This document shows positions 17,375 through 25,613 of a DNA stretch of 46,684 nucleotides, piece by piece (within the stretch, counting starts at the first letter, position 1; the number at the start of each line of letters is the position of its first letter). The stretch spans positions 1 through 46,684 of the forward strand of contig JAFGWE010000033.1 of the NCBI GenBank assembly GCA_016937345.1. Direction: 5' to 3'. The DNA comes from Methanomicrobiaceae archaeon (lineage in GTDB: Archaea > Halobacteriota > Methanomicrobia > Methanomicrobiales > Methanomicrobiaceae). The notes beneath the pieces were generated by a model. That model was not told the DNA's origin. It saw only the letters and a list, made by a program, of their open reading frames with translations, and did not search any database. Both the position numbers and the translations under genes were made by a program.

Positions 17375-19561
17375 ATGAGCAGTTCAATAATAGAAAGCAT
17401 AATTCAGGCCAGGTACCTTCGCGAAGGCGAATCTTCGTTTGAGGATATATGCAAAAGAGTTGCGCAGGCAATCGGCAATAATGAGAAAGAGATATCAGGA
17501 TACTATGAGGAGATGGCCTCATTTCGTTTTCTTCCGAATTCACCGACATTAATGAATGCCGGAACAAAACTCGGCCAGCTTTCCGCCTGCTTCACAATCT
17601 TTGTCGGCGATTCGATAGAGGAGATATTTGATGCAATAAAATGGGGGGCACTGATTCACAAGACCGGCGGCGGCACAGGATATAATTTCTCAAATATAAG
17701 GCCTGAAGGCTCGGGCGTTAACTCAACAGAGGGCGTTGCATCGGGGCCCATCTCGTTTATGAAGGTTTTTAACGCCGCAACCGATGTCATTAAGCAGGGA
17801 GGCAGAAGACGGGGTGCGAATATGGGTATCCTGAATGTCTGGCACCCTGATATCCTGAATTTTATCGAGTCCAAAAAGACTGAAGGCGATATTTCCAACT
17901 TCAATATATCGGTAATGATGAACGATGAGTTTATGAAACTCGTTGAGGCAGGAGAGACCGGCAGGGTCTGGATAACCCATCCGAATACAAAAGAGGAGAT
18001 TACTGTAGGCGCTATCTGGGAGGGAATTGTTGACGGCATATGGAGAAACGGAGAGCCGGGCGTTTTATTTTACGATGAAATTAACCGCAAAAACATGACG
18101 CCGAATCTCGGTCCGATTGATACCACAAATCCGTGCGGTGAACAGCCTCTCCTAAACTTTGAGTCCTGCGTTCTGGGATCTTTAAACCTCGCAAAGTTCG
18201 TAAAGGGCGATAAAATTGACAGAATAGAGCTTGAGGAGAGCACAAGAACCGCTGTACGCTTCCTTGACTCAATTATTGACAAAAATGTCTTCCCAATCCC
18301 GCAGATAGAAGAGGCTACAAAGAAGACCAGAAAGATAGGTCTCGGGCTTATGGGAGTCCACGATGCACTTTTAATGCTTAAAATTGCTTATGACTCCGAA
18401 GAGGCAAGGAAATTCTGCGGCGATATAATGGAGTTTGTAAACAGAATATCAATTGAGGAGTCACATAATATTGCAGCAGAAAAAGGTGTTTTTCCGGCAT
18501 TTGAAGGCAGCGCCTGGGGAGATTATAAGGTAAGAAACGCATGCACAACAACCATCGCACCGACAGGAACAATCTCAATTCTTGCTGGGTGTTCAAGCGG
18601 CATTGAACCTGTATTCTCATACGCATATACCAGAAAGGACACTGTGCAAAAGACATTTGAAATTCTTCACCCCATATTTGATTCAGAACTTGAGAAGACA
18701 ATTCTTTCTCTTAATAAGACTGAATCCGAAAAAGAGAACTTAAAAAGAGAGGTGATAAACCACGTCCATCAGACAGGCTCAATTCAGGATATAAAATGGC
18801 TGCCTGAGGATTTCAGGAGGGTCTTTAAAACAGCACTTGATATCGACTGGAGATCCCACGTTCTGATGCAGGCAGCGTTTCAGAAGAGTGTTCACGCATC
18901 CATATCCAAGACAATAAATATGCCAAATTCCGCAACTAAGAAGGATATAGAGGCTGTATTGCTCCTTGCCTGGCATGAGGGTATCAAGGGTCTTACAATA
19001 TACAGGACAGGCAGCCGCCAGAGCGTTGTTTTAGAGCTCTCAGAAAAGACAGAAAAACCTGAAGAAGTTCCGGTTGAAACAATAGTTTCAAGGCCAAAGG
19101 AGCTTTCCGGAAAGACATATCTGTGCCAGTCCGGATGCTGCCGGCTTTACGTTACGGTAAATCTCCTAAACGGAAATCCCTGGGAGGTATTTATCAGAAC
19201 TGTGGGGATAGGAGGCTGCGATGCAAATTCAAACGCACTCGGACGCTCAATTTCAACAGGTCTTCAGAACGGTGTTCCGTATCAGAAGTTCATCCGCCAG
19301 TTTGCAAAGGTAAACTGCGTATCAGCAATCAAAAACAAAAATTCCGAAGGTCTTTCATGTGCCGATGTCGTCGGAAAATGCATTGATCTTGCGGCATCAA
19401 ATCAGCAGATTACAACTCTTAACGACTGGGAGATTTCTGATGTCTCAGACAGTGAAAAAACAAAAAAGAACAGATGTCCTGAATGCGACTGCGAACTTGA
19501 ATTCGGCGAGGGCTGCAATCAGGGAATCTGCAAAAACTGCGGATGGAGCGGTTGTCAGTAA
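17375..19561 (+). CDS. nrdJ: Adenosylcobalamin-dependent (class II) ribonucleoside-diphosphate reductase
   Basis: 728 residues. It makes deoxyribonucleotides using B12 as the radical source. Substrate-site motifs are NSPTLMNAG and LSACFTIF (the first redox Cys), with GGGTGYNFSNIRP. The active-site loop is NPCGEQPLLNFESCVLGSLNL, with the radical-site Cys in NPCGE and Glu two residues later, and the phosphate loop is APTGTISIL. A TSCPD domain (about 590-660) and a C-terminal zinc ribbon (CPECDCEL...CKNCGWSGC) hold the shuttle cysteines. GGAG lies 8 bp before ATG. The length is shorter than ATP-cone versions: no N-terminal ATP cone is seen, so allosteric on/off control may be absent. cobD, needed for B12, is ~16 kb away. 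Confidence 0.95.
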   Translation: MSSSIIESIIQARYLREGESSFEDICKRVAQAIGNNEKEISGYYEEMASFRFLPNSPTLMNAGTKLGQLSACFTIFVGDSIEEIFDAIKWGALIHKTGGGTGYNFSNIRPEGSGVNSTEGVASGPISFMKVFNAATDVIKQGGRRRGANMGILNVWHPDILNFIESKKTEGDISNFNISVMMNDEFMKLVEAGETGRVWITHPNTKEEITVGAIWEGIVDGIWRNGEPGVLFYDEINRKNMTPNLGPIDTTNPCGEQPLLNFESCVLGSLNLAKFVKGDKIDRIELEESTRTAVRFLDSIIDKNVFPIPQIEEATKKTRKIGLGLMGVHDALLMLKIAYDSEEARKFCGDIMEFVNRISIEESHNIAAEKGVFPAFEGSAWGDYKVRNACTTTIAPTGTISILAGCSSGIEPVFSYAYTRKDTVQKTFEILHPIFDSELEKTILSLNKTESEKENLKREVINHVHQTGSIQDIKWLPEDFRRVFKTALDIDWRSHVLMQAAFQKSVHASISKTINMPNSATKKDIEAVLLLAWHEGIKGLTIYRTGSRQSVVLELSEKTEKPEEVPVETIVSRPKELSGKTYLCQSGCCRLYVTVNLLNGNPWEVFIRTVGIGGCDANSNALGRSISTGLQNGVPYQKFIRQFAKVNCVSAIKNKNSEGLSCADVVGKCIDLAASNQQITTLNDWEISDVSDSEKTKKNRCPECDCELEFGEGCNQGICKNCGWSGCQ

Positions 19562-19564
19562 AAA

Positions 19565-19588
19565 AGACTGCAAAAGCCCCCGCAGTCT
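19565..19588 (+). terminator. Hairpin after nrdJ
   Basis: agactgc and gcagtct form a perfect 7-bp stem around a 10-base loop, starting 4 bp after the nrdJ stop. There is only a weak T-run afterwards, so it may stabilise the transcript end, not act as an intrinsic terminator. Confidence 0.45.
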
Positions 19589-19650
19589 GAAGCAAATTTA
19601 TAACGTGATATAAATCAAAATACTCTGAAATCAAAAAAGGAGCACAAATA

Positions 19651-20055
19651 ATGGTAAAATTAAGCGAGGAAATTATTGAGGCATTTAAAAATACAAAAGT
19701 CGTGCCTCTTGCAACAGCATCAAAGGACGGAATCACAAATGTCGCACCAATGGCAACCCTGCATCTAAAAGACCCTGAGACCATCTGGATTCTTGACAAT
19801 TTTATGCTAAAGACTGCCGCAAATGTTGCAGAAAATCCGCATGCATCAATCTACCTCTACGGCGAGGGTGTAAAGGGGTGCTACCAGATAAAGGGTGATG
19901 CAAAGATGGAGACAGCAGGCGAAGAGTACGAAGCGGCAAAGAAGCTGTTTCATGAGAAAAACCCGAATCTTCCGGCAAAGGGACTTTTTGTGATAAAGGT
20001 AACAGAGGTCTTTGAGTGCAGACCGGGCCCTGATGCCGGAAAAAAACTTATCTGA
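19651..20055 (+). CDS. Pyridoxamine 5'-phosphate oxidase-like FMN-binding protein
   Basis: 134 residues, a single split-barrel domain. The N-terminal VVPLATASKDGITNVAPMA and the following IWILDNFMLKTAANVAENP match small PNPOx-like proteins of archaea, where they bind FMN or F420-like flavins as dimers. AAAAGGAG precedes the ATG by 9 bp. It has its own leader after the nrdJ hairpin and may be an independent unit. True PNP oxidase activity is unlikely, because these short proteins are usually uncharacterised flavin-binding reductases. Confidence 0.85.
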   Translation: MVKLSEEIIEAFKNTKVVPLATASKDGITNVAPMATLHLKDPETIWILDNFMLKTAANVAENPHASIYLYGEGVKGCYQIKGDAKMETAGEEYEAAKKLFHEKNPNLPAKGLFVIKVTEVFECRPGPDAGKKLI

Positions 20056-20199
20056 AAAATATTATTTTTTACTTTTTTTCGGCCTTAATTAATCATCAGA
20101 GACAGAAAGCTCTTCAGCTGCAAAAACCGGATGCATGCCCAGATCAAAATCGATTTTTTAAAAAAAAAGATATCGGGTGTCTGAAGTTTTTCGGTGCCT

Positions 20200-21429
20200 T
20201 CAAAGTTCTGAAATGTCCCCGCCCCATGTTACATTCTGCACATAAAATTCAAAGGAGTTCACTCCGTCGGGATTCTGCATTGAATAATCAAGATCCATAT
20301 CAAGATTAAATGTCCCGGCCGGCCTGTTTTCAGGTGCTCCCCAGCTGTTTAAAACAGTCCAGTACCTGTCTTTTGGAGCAGTATCATTATAGCCAAGAAT
20401 CAGCATGACATGCCCCCCGTCGTTTCCTGCTGCACCGGGCGTTGATTCAGGCCTGAAAACTGCTGATTCACTCTCATTTTCCCAGAAATCCATAAATGGA
20501 TCCCAGTCATCCGGAGTGTAGATTATAACAACCGCACTGCCTGAAATGAGAGCGGATTTTATAGAATCAATTGTGGTCTCTTTGGATATCTCCTCTTCCT
20601 CATAGACTGCATTCGTTGAAATCATCTCGGCATGCATCTCTTCTATTGGATAGTATGGACTGGTCTGTATTGCAGACGCCGGAACTGATGTTGATTCACC
20701 ATTCTCACACATTGTTCCAGAATCTGCAAATGAGGCATTCATGTTGGCCAGAGGAATGGCTTTTCCTGTTATATTATAAAAATCCGCAAAAAATACCGGG
20801 CTTCCGCCGCAGCAGGCCCAGATCCCTGTTCCGTTGTGATATGAGGAGGTGAAGTACTGAACAGAAAGAGCATCTCTGATACATTTCTGCCTGAAAAGCT
20901 CCATCTGGAGAGCGCCGGTATCAGCCCATACCCAGCAGTTCCCGCAGTGATCCGGCGAGCCTCCGGTCTGGTCCCATTCCGCCGGAACATATGCAAAATT
21001 CTCAAGAAGTGAGACACTCACAGGAAGGCTTTCTCCCAATTCCCGCGGAGAATAACGCGGTGTATTCCTGTTTGCCTCCTGCAATGCAAGCACAACATCA
21101 GTCTGAAGATTCATTGCAAGGTCTGCAAATCCGTCCTCCGTCTGATCTGATTCTACCACACTTTCCAGAGACTCTGCCTGCCGGATTAAGTCATCCATAT
21201 CATACATGCTGATATCCAGGGCCCTGCCAATATCGCGGGGGTCAACATGCCGGAAGTATTTCATATCCCCGGAGAGAAGGCTCTCAAAGCTGATGCCATT
21301 CACCGTAATTATCCCAGCGGGAGCTGAGCATGAAGTGCAGGAGTCATCCTGCGGGGATATCAGCACAAACGAGGAGAGGATTATGGCTATTATAAACAAA
21401 ATAAAAATAATGTATCCTTGATTTTTCAT
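20200..21429 (-). CDS. Exported papain-like (C1 family) cysteine protease
   Basis: 409 residues from ATG 21429 (a TTG three codons earlier is possible). A signal or anchor segment (residues ~6-23) is followed by a ~120-residue propeptide-like region, then the C1 peptidase domain. The oxyanion Gln (WDQTGG), catalytic Cys in CGNCWVWADTGA (~165), His in GGHVMLILGY (~340) and Asn in LNSWG (~361) are all present, so it should be active. An insertion with several cysteines lies between Cys and His. It acts outside the cytoplasm. Secreted C1 proteases of this form occur in methanogens; the substrate is unknown. It is oriented towards the PNPOx-like gene (convergent). Confidence 0.88.
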   Translation of the reverse strand: MKNQGYIIFILFIIAIILSSFVLISPQDDSCTSCSAPAGIITVNGISFESLLSGDMKYFRHVDPRDIGRALDISMYDMDDLIRQAESLESVVESDQTEDGFADLAMNLQTDVVLALQEANRNTPRYSPRELGESLPVSVSLLENFAYVPAEWDQTGGSPDHCGNCWVWADTGALQMELFRQKCIRDALSVQYFTSSYHNGTGIWACCGGSPVFFADFYNITGKAIPLANMNASFADSGTMCENGESTSVPASAIQTSPYYPIEEMHAEMISTNAVYEEEEISKETTIDSIKSALISGSAVVIIYTPDDWDPFMDFWENESESAVFRPESTPGAAGNDGGHVMLILGYNDTAPKDRYWTVLNSWGAPENRPAGTFNLDMDLDYSMQNPDGVNSFEFYVQNVTWGGDISEL

Positions 21430-21542
21430 TCTTTTCAACCTTGATTATTCATCATATATCATTTTCGATTGATCTTTTTTCAATTGATGTCCGAACTGAC
21501 TTCCCTTCTCCGAAAGTCTGAAAACTCAAATTTCCGGGCTGA

Positions 21543-21737
21543 TCAATCAAAGATGAAAAGCTCATCAATTGTGGTATCAAGCGCCACTGCGACATCATGT
21601 GCAAGTTTTAAGGAAGGGTTGTACTTCCCCTTCTCTAAAAACACAATCGTCTCCCGCCTGACACCGACTAATTCTGCAAGCTCTGCCTGTGTAATATTCT
21701 TCTTCGCCCGAAATTCCCGTATTTTGGTATCCATCAT
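21543..21737 (-). CDS. XRE-family small transcriptional regulator
   Basis: 64 residues, one helix-turn-helix domain: [20 protein letters not shown], then [20 protein letters not shown], ending in [11 protein letters not shown]. This is the short regulator type that accompanies DUF2178 membrane proteins in archaea and Firmicutes. GGAGA lies before the ATG; a second ATG follows at once. It is encoded 21 bp downstream of the DUF2178 gene in the same direction. It is likely a dimeric repressor of its own operon; see the tandem site at 22366-22402. Confidence 0.9.
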   Translation of the reverse strand: MMDTKIREFRAKKNITQAELAELVGVRRETIVFLEKGKYNPSLKLAHDVAVALDTTIDELFIFD

Positions 21738-21758
21738 CTGTTCTCCGCAGATTCCTGC

Positions 21759-22340
21759 CTAATACACATCGCCCTTCTTTGAAAAATACCACTGGAATAC
21801 AACTGTACTAAGAGGCATAAGCATTATCAAAACTCCAAGAGCCGTCTCAGCTTTTATTGTGACAACATCAAGGTAAGAGAGCCAGAACATCACGATGACT
21901 AAAAGGAAGGTAAGATACCATGAGTACGATATCGCCCATGTGCCAATCTTTAATGAACGCTCGTCCCTGATATCCCTGTCAGCAGGTCTTTTTAGTGATA
22001 TAAGGCAGATGAAGAGCAGAATAAACCCGCCGGTAATCATCCCCGAACCTGCAATCTCCCCGTCGCCAAAGAATGAAAAAAAACTGATCGTAAGTCCTGC
22101 AACCACCATCAGGGCACCGAAGGCAACCCCAAAATAATTATACTCCTTTTTTCTGCCGGTCTTTACTGCAGTAAGTGCTGCAAGGAGTGCAATAATCATA
22201 AGTCCCCATACAACAGCAGCAGGAGAGACTCCCCCCGTGCCCAGATAAATAACCAGAAGTGCAATAATTACAGCTAAAATTCCCAGTAATGCTGTAAGCA
22301 CAATACGTCTATCTTTAATTCTTTTTTCTGTTTTTTCCAT
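21759..22340 (-). CDS. DUF2178-like membrane protein paired with XRE regulator
   Basis: 193 residues with about five to six membrane segments in pairs (residues 12-31, 36-54, 64-88, 95-110, 134-152, 160-178), separated by short charged loops. The loop RPADRDIRDERSLKIGTWAIS matches the DUF2178 pattern (a conserved DER loop before a membrane helix). AGGTG precedes the ATG. It forms a two-gene operon with the XRE regulator. The family has no known biochemical activity; it may sense membrane state or sequester the regulator, which is inference from gene pairing. Confidence 0.8.
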   Translation of the reverse strand: MEKTEKRIKDRRIVLTALLGILAVIIALLVIYLGTGGVSPAAVVWGLMIIALLAALTAVKTGRKKEYNYFGVAFGALMVVAGLTISFFSFFGDGEIAGSGMITGGFILLFICLISLKRPADRDIRDERSLKIGTWAISYSWYLTFLLVIVMFWLSYLDVVTIKAETALGVLIMLMPLSTVVFQWYFSKKGDVY

Positions 22341-22365
22341 ATATTCACCTGTTGAGATAAAGGGT

Positions 22366-22402
22366 GTTAGAAATATAGAACACTTTGTTAGATCTATATA
22401 AC
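22366..22402. promoter_or_regulatory. Tandem 16-bp sites, candidate XRE operator
   Basis: gttagaaatatagaac (22366-22381) and gttagatctatataac (22387-22402) share GTTAGA...TATA.AAC and are 21 bp apart start to start (two helical turns). Each has partial dyad symmetry. They lie 26-62 bp upstream of the DUF2178-xre operon, over its expected promoter, and also upstream of the divergent DUF6159-like gene. This is the expected site for autoregulation. Confidence 0.55.
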
Positions 22403-22538
22403 ATGCTGGGAGTATATAATTTTTACCGGAGACTACAGCAAAATAAATGCAAAGAAATTACTAAAACCCGGGAAAAAGAGCTCTTCAGAAATCTCTTATC
22501 GCAACGAAATTATATTGGGGAAATCAAAAAGAAAAAAT

Positions 22539-23429
22539 ATGTTTCAAAGGATCAAAAAGGGATGGCTGCTTTTTAAGCAGACATTCACCATTCTCTCAAG
22601 GGAAAAAAGCCTTCTTTTATACCCGGTCATATCCGGAATTATAATTCTTCTCATACTTGGGCTGCTTTTTATCCCGGCACTTTTCATATTCGCAGGTACA
22701 GGTATAAACCCTGAAAATATGGGAGTTTCAGGGTATGCAGCCTGGATACTGCTATTATTTGTAATACTTCTGGTAACGGCATTTGTATCCTCGTTTTTCA
22801 AGGCCGGAATTGTGCATAACGCAACCGAGGTGATAAGAGGCAATGATCCGGCTTTTAAAGACGGTATCAGTGCAGCTATTCCAAAAACAGGAGCACTGTT
22901 CAAATGGGCGTTTATAGCAGCAACTGTAGGCCTTCTCTTAAGTCTTTTAAGGGAATCGGACAATCCACTGGGCCGGATACTTACCGAAATTGTGATCGGA
23001 ATTGCAGGAGCAGTCTGGAATCTTGTTACCTTCTTTGTAATTCCGGTTATGATATTTGAGGATCTCGGGGCAGTAGCTTCCATTAAGGAATCATGGCATC
23101 TCTTTAAGCAGACATGGGGCGAGACTGTCATTGCCGGATTCTCATTCGCAATTGTTATGATACCGGCATTACTGCTTATCGCAGGCACATTCTTATCAGC
23201 TGTTTTTATGCCCTTTGAGGTGTTTGAAGGGATGGCCACACTTACAATAATCGTCTTTGCAATATCGGCAATTCTCATATCCGCACTTCAGGGAATTTTG
23301 GTTGCACTTCTCTACCACTATGCAAAGACAGGAGAGATTTCACCGCTTGTTGACAGTGATATAATAAAAGGCGCCTTTGTAGAGAAAAAGAGCACCAAAT
23401 CTTCCAATTTAACAGGCGGAAATATTTAA
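22539..23429 (+). CDS. DUF6159-like polytopic membrane protein
   Basis: 296 residues from ATG 22539 (MFQRIKKGWLLFKQTFTILS). This N-terminus is how the DUF6159 family begins, so the in-frame TTG 24 bp upstream is rejected. It has about six membrane segments in three pairs. The repeated stretch W-x-LFKQT appears near the N-terminus and again at SIKESWHLFKQTWGE (about 188-202), suggesting an internal duplication. The Asp/Gly-rich loop EVIRGNDPAFKDGIS is cytoplasmic. Function unknown. It is divergent from the DUF2178/XRE operon and may share its control region. Confidence 0.8.
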   Translation: MFQRIKKGWLLFKQTFTILSREKSLLLYPVISGIIILLILGLLFIPALFIFAGTGINPENMGVSGYAAWILLLFVILLVTAFVSSFFKAGIVHNATEVIRGNDPAFKDGISAAIPKTGALFKWAFIAATVGLLLSLLRESDNPLGRILTEIVIGIAGAVWNLVTFFVIPVMIFEDLGAVASIKESWHLFKQTWGETVIAGFSFAIVMIPALLLIAGTFLSAVFMPFEVFEGMATLTIIVFAISAILISALQGILVALLYHYAKTGEISPLVDSDIIKGAFVEKKSTKSSNLTGGNI

Positions 23430-23529
23430 AAAATATTATCTGATTTTTTTTTGGATTCCGGCTTATTTTTTAATCTGACAGTCACTTCTGAAAAAAATTC
23501 ACTTTTTGGGAGTCTGAATTATCCCTGAA

Positions 23530-24420
23530 TTATTTGTTTCTGATAACCGTTATTTTCCATTCATTCTCACCGGCTGCAACCGTCGTCCAGAATTGTCTCT
23601 TTTTCACAGTCTTTTTCGTTCCTGTGGAGTAATAGCTGTATTCTGTATTTCCTGACCATTCTTTTACAATCTTTTCTGCCGCCTCAATAATTTCAGGGAA
23701 TTCTGCATATTCGGGGTTGTTAAATGTAGGAGTCCCTGTCTCTGATTCGTCCGGATCATAGAGAATAATGCCATCAGTCTGCAATACCATCACCTCAAGG
23801 TCTGATTTTTCCTTTAATAATGCTGCATATTCGCTGAAAAATTTCTCCGGCTTAAATGCAATACTGATAAATCCCGTATAAATGTCGCCGGAAAACACCG
23901 GATAATAAACAGCAGCGCCATAGCCCCCCTGCTTTAACTCAAAGAGATCGGTAAGCATGGGTATTTTGTTTTCATTCATTAAAACAACGGAATCCTGATA
24001 TGAAAGTGAGTCCCCGGGTAAAAGATCATCTGATTCTGGCAAAAGTTCTTTTAAAAGACCATCATTTCCGATATATGCAACAGAAAGAACATGTTTATTC
24101 TCAGAAATAATTTCAGACATCTTTAAAGAAAGCTCTGAATTGCTGCCAATATTTATCTGATTTTCTGATGTGGTATTGGAACTGGCCTCTTTTGTATAAA
24201 CCAGACCCGAGCATTCTTTTGCAGCTAAAAACAGGTCTTCGATTCCACGGTATGTATCTCCCTGCAAAACAAGAAGCGAACTCTGCATAAGATTATCCAC
24301 ATGTTCATCAGAAGTGGAGATTGCATCAAAAGACGGGTTCTCACCTGAGGTGCAGCCTGAAGATAAAACAAAAAAAACTGCTATTACAGTAATATATAAA
24401 AAATACAGTCCTCTTTTCAT
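23530..24420 (-). CDS. Lipoprotein with a stand-alone Cache-like sensor domain
   Basis: 296 residues. The lipobox is VLSSGC (Cys ~23). The mature part begins with a long helix (about 35-75), then a Cache-type fold: HVLSVAYIGNDGLLKELLPE, GYGAAVYYPVFSGDIYTGFISIAF and LEVMVLQTDGIILYDPDESETG. It ends in WTTVAAGENEWKITVIR. These are the parts of the extracellular ligand-binding domain of chemoreceptors and kinases, here with no kinase, HAMP or methyl-accepting domain. It is anchored outside the membrane by lipid. It could pass its ligand to a separate receptor. There is no obvious partner gene next to it. Confidence 0.8.
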   Translation of the reverse strand: MKRGLYFLYITVIAVFFVLSSGCTSGENPSFDAISTSDEHVDNLMQSSLLVLQGDTYRGIEDLFLAAKECSGLVYTKEASSNTTSENQINIGSNSELSLKMSEIISENKHVLSVAYIGNDGLLKELLPESDDLLPGDSLSYQDSVVLMNENKIPMLTDLFELKQGGYGAAVYYPVFSGDIYTGFISIAFKPEKFFSEYAALLKEKSDLEVMVLQTDGIILYDPDESETGTPTFNNPEYAEFPEIIEAAEKIVKEWSGNTEYSYYSTGTKKTVKKRQFWTTVAAGENEWKITVIRNK

Positions 24421-24526
24421 TTGAAAGAATGTTTTTTTTTATGAAATTATAAGTTATCCTGTTCTGCCGCAAAATAATTTACGCTTACAGGGTCAATAGT
24501 ATTCACAACAGGAAGAGGAATAAAAA

Positions 24527-25069
24527 ATGACAATACAGGAAGAGAAGATAACCCAGAGCAGGATTGCGGTTATTATAGGAAAGGGCGGCCGCACAAAACG
24601 CCAGATTGAGAAGAAGACAAATACTAAACTGGAGGTTGACAGTGAAGAGGGGATTGTCACAATAGAATCCGAGGACCCGATTGCCGTATTAAAGACTGCG
24701 GACATTGTACGTGCAATAAACCGCGGATTTTCACCACAGAGGGCTTTTACACTTCTTGAGGATGAGGATATCATTCTTGATATAGTCAATCTCGGCACAA
24801 GCGCAAACACACCAAAGCAGATGGAAAGAATAAGGGGAAGAATTATAGGAAAGGCAGGCAAATCCCGTGAACAGATTGAACATTTAACAGGCGCAGAACT
24901 CTCGGTATCCGGAAAGACTGTCGCAATTATAGGAGAATTCGATCAGGTCAAAACCGCAAAGACCGCAATTGAAATGTTAATTGAAGGTCTGCCGCACGAA
25001 AGCGTATTCTCATATCTTGACAGGAAGAAGAAAGAGGCAAAGGCAAACATACTTGAATATTATTACTAA
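24527..25069 (+). CDS. Archaeal two-KH-domain RNA-binding protein (Dim2/Pno1-like)
   Basis: 180 residues with two KH domains, GKGG in RIAVIIGKGGRTKRQIEKKT (about 11-30) and GKAG in GRIIGKAGKSREQIEHLT (about 105-122). It matches the archaeal homologue of eukaryotic Pno1/Dim2, which binds the 3' end region of pre-16S/18S rRNA during small-subunit maturation and cooperates with Nob1 and Rio kinases. GGAAGAGG lies about 10 bp before ATG. It is monocistronic here; the rio1 and eIF1A genes often beside it are absent. Assignment is based on motif and length. Confidence 0.9.
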   Translation: MTIQEEKITQSRIAVIIGKGGRTKRQIEKKTNTKLEVDSEEGIVTIESEDPIAVLKTADIVRAINRGFSPQRAFTLLEDEDIILDIVNLGTSANTPKQMERIRGRIIGKAGKSREQIEHLTGAELSVSGKTVAIIGEFDQVKTAKTAIEMLIEGLPHESVFSYLDRKKKEAKANILEYYY

Positions 25070-25613
25070 TAAAAACTGGATAACAATAAAAAAATTCATA
25101 TTTTAAAAATAAAAGACAAATAAATTTAAAAAAGTGATAATTAAACAAAGAGAATAAAATTAAACAGAAAAAATCAAAAATTAAAAATTATCCGGTTAAT
25201 TCGAGAATAATTGCAAAACCGGCTGATTTTTTAAAAAACGTTCATGAAATTATATTTCATGCACTGTTTCATGTAAGTTACTAAGTAATTTTCATGTAAA
25301 ATTCAAATGAGATATACTTTATCCGGCAAAAAATTACGGAAATCTGATAACATGGCAATTTATTTTTTCTTTGAAAGAAGGTTTTGGAAATTAAAAGATT
25401 TTGGATTTCTAACCGGTTTTATTAAAGGAATTACTAAAATTAAAAAGAATAGAAAGAGTCTGGCCCAGAACCTCCTGTATAATTTTTTATCTGGTAAATT
25501 TATGCCGGAGTTGAATTTCCAATGAAAAAAAATCCTGTTATCAAGGCTTATTTTAAGATAATACCCACAATAATTCAGAATGCAGTGGAAACAAAGGGGT
25601 GTCTTAAGAGTTT
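25070..25613. other. 544-bp A/T-rich gap before hel308
   Basis: No convincing gene. A 72-codon frame (25307-25525) has no ribosome-binding site and looks spurious. The gap contains a TTTCAT-rich element (25241-25271) that recurs near 36716, and an ORB copy at its right end (25583-25600). The left part is A-rich and may include the transcription end of the KH gene. Confidence 0.6.
25583..25600 (+). other. Origin recognition box (ORB) copy 1, in front of hel308
   Basis: CAGTGGAAACAAAGGGGT matches the other copies from the CAGTGG core through the G-run, but has TG instead of CC just before it. It ends 14 bp before the hel308 start, inside the expected 5' leader. Orc1/Cdc6 bound here could affect hel308 expression. 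Confidence 0.75.

Noticed and set aside
22385-22576. 63-codon open frame upstream of the DUF6159-like gene
   Set aside because: Overlaps the candidate operator and the true gene start, and has no protein-like pattern.
25307-25525. 72-codon open frame before hel308
   Set aside because: No ribosome-binding site, biased composition of A/T-rich DNA, no family features.
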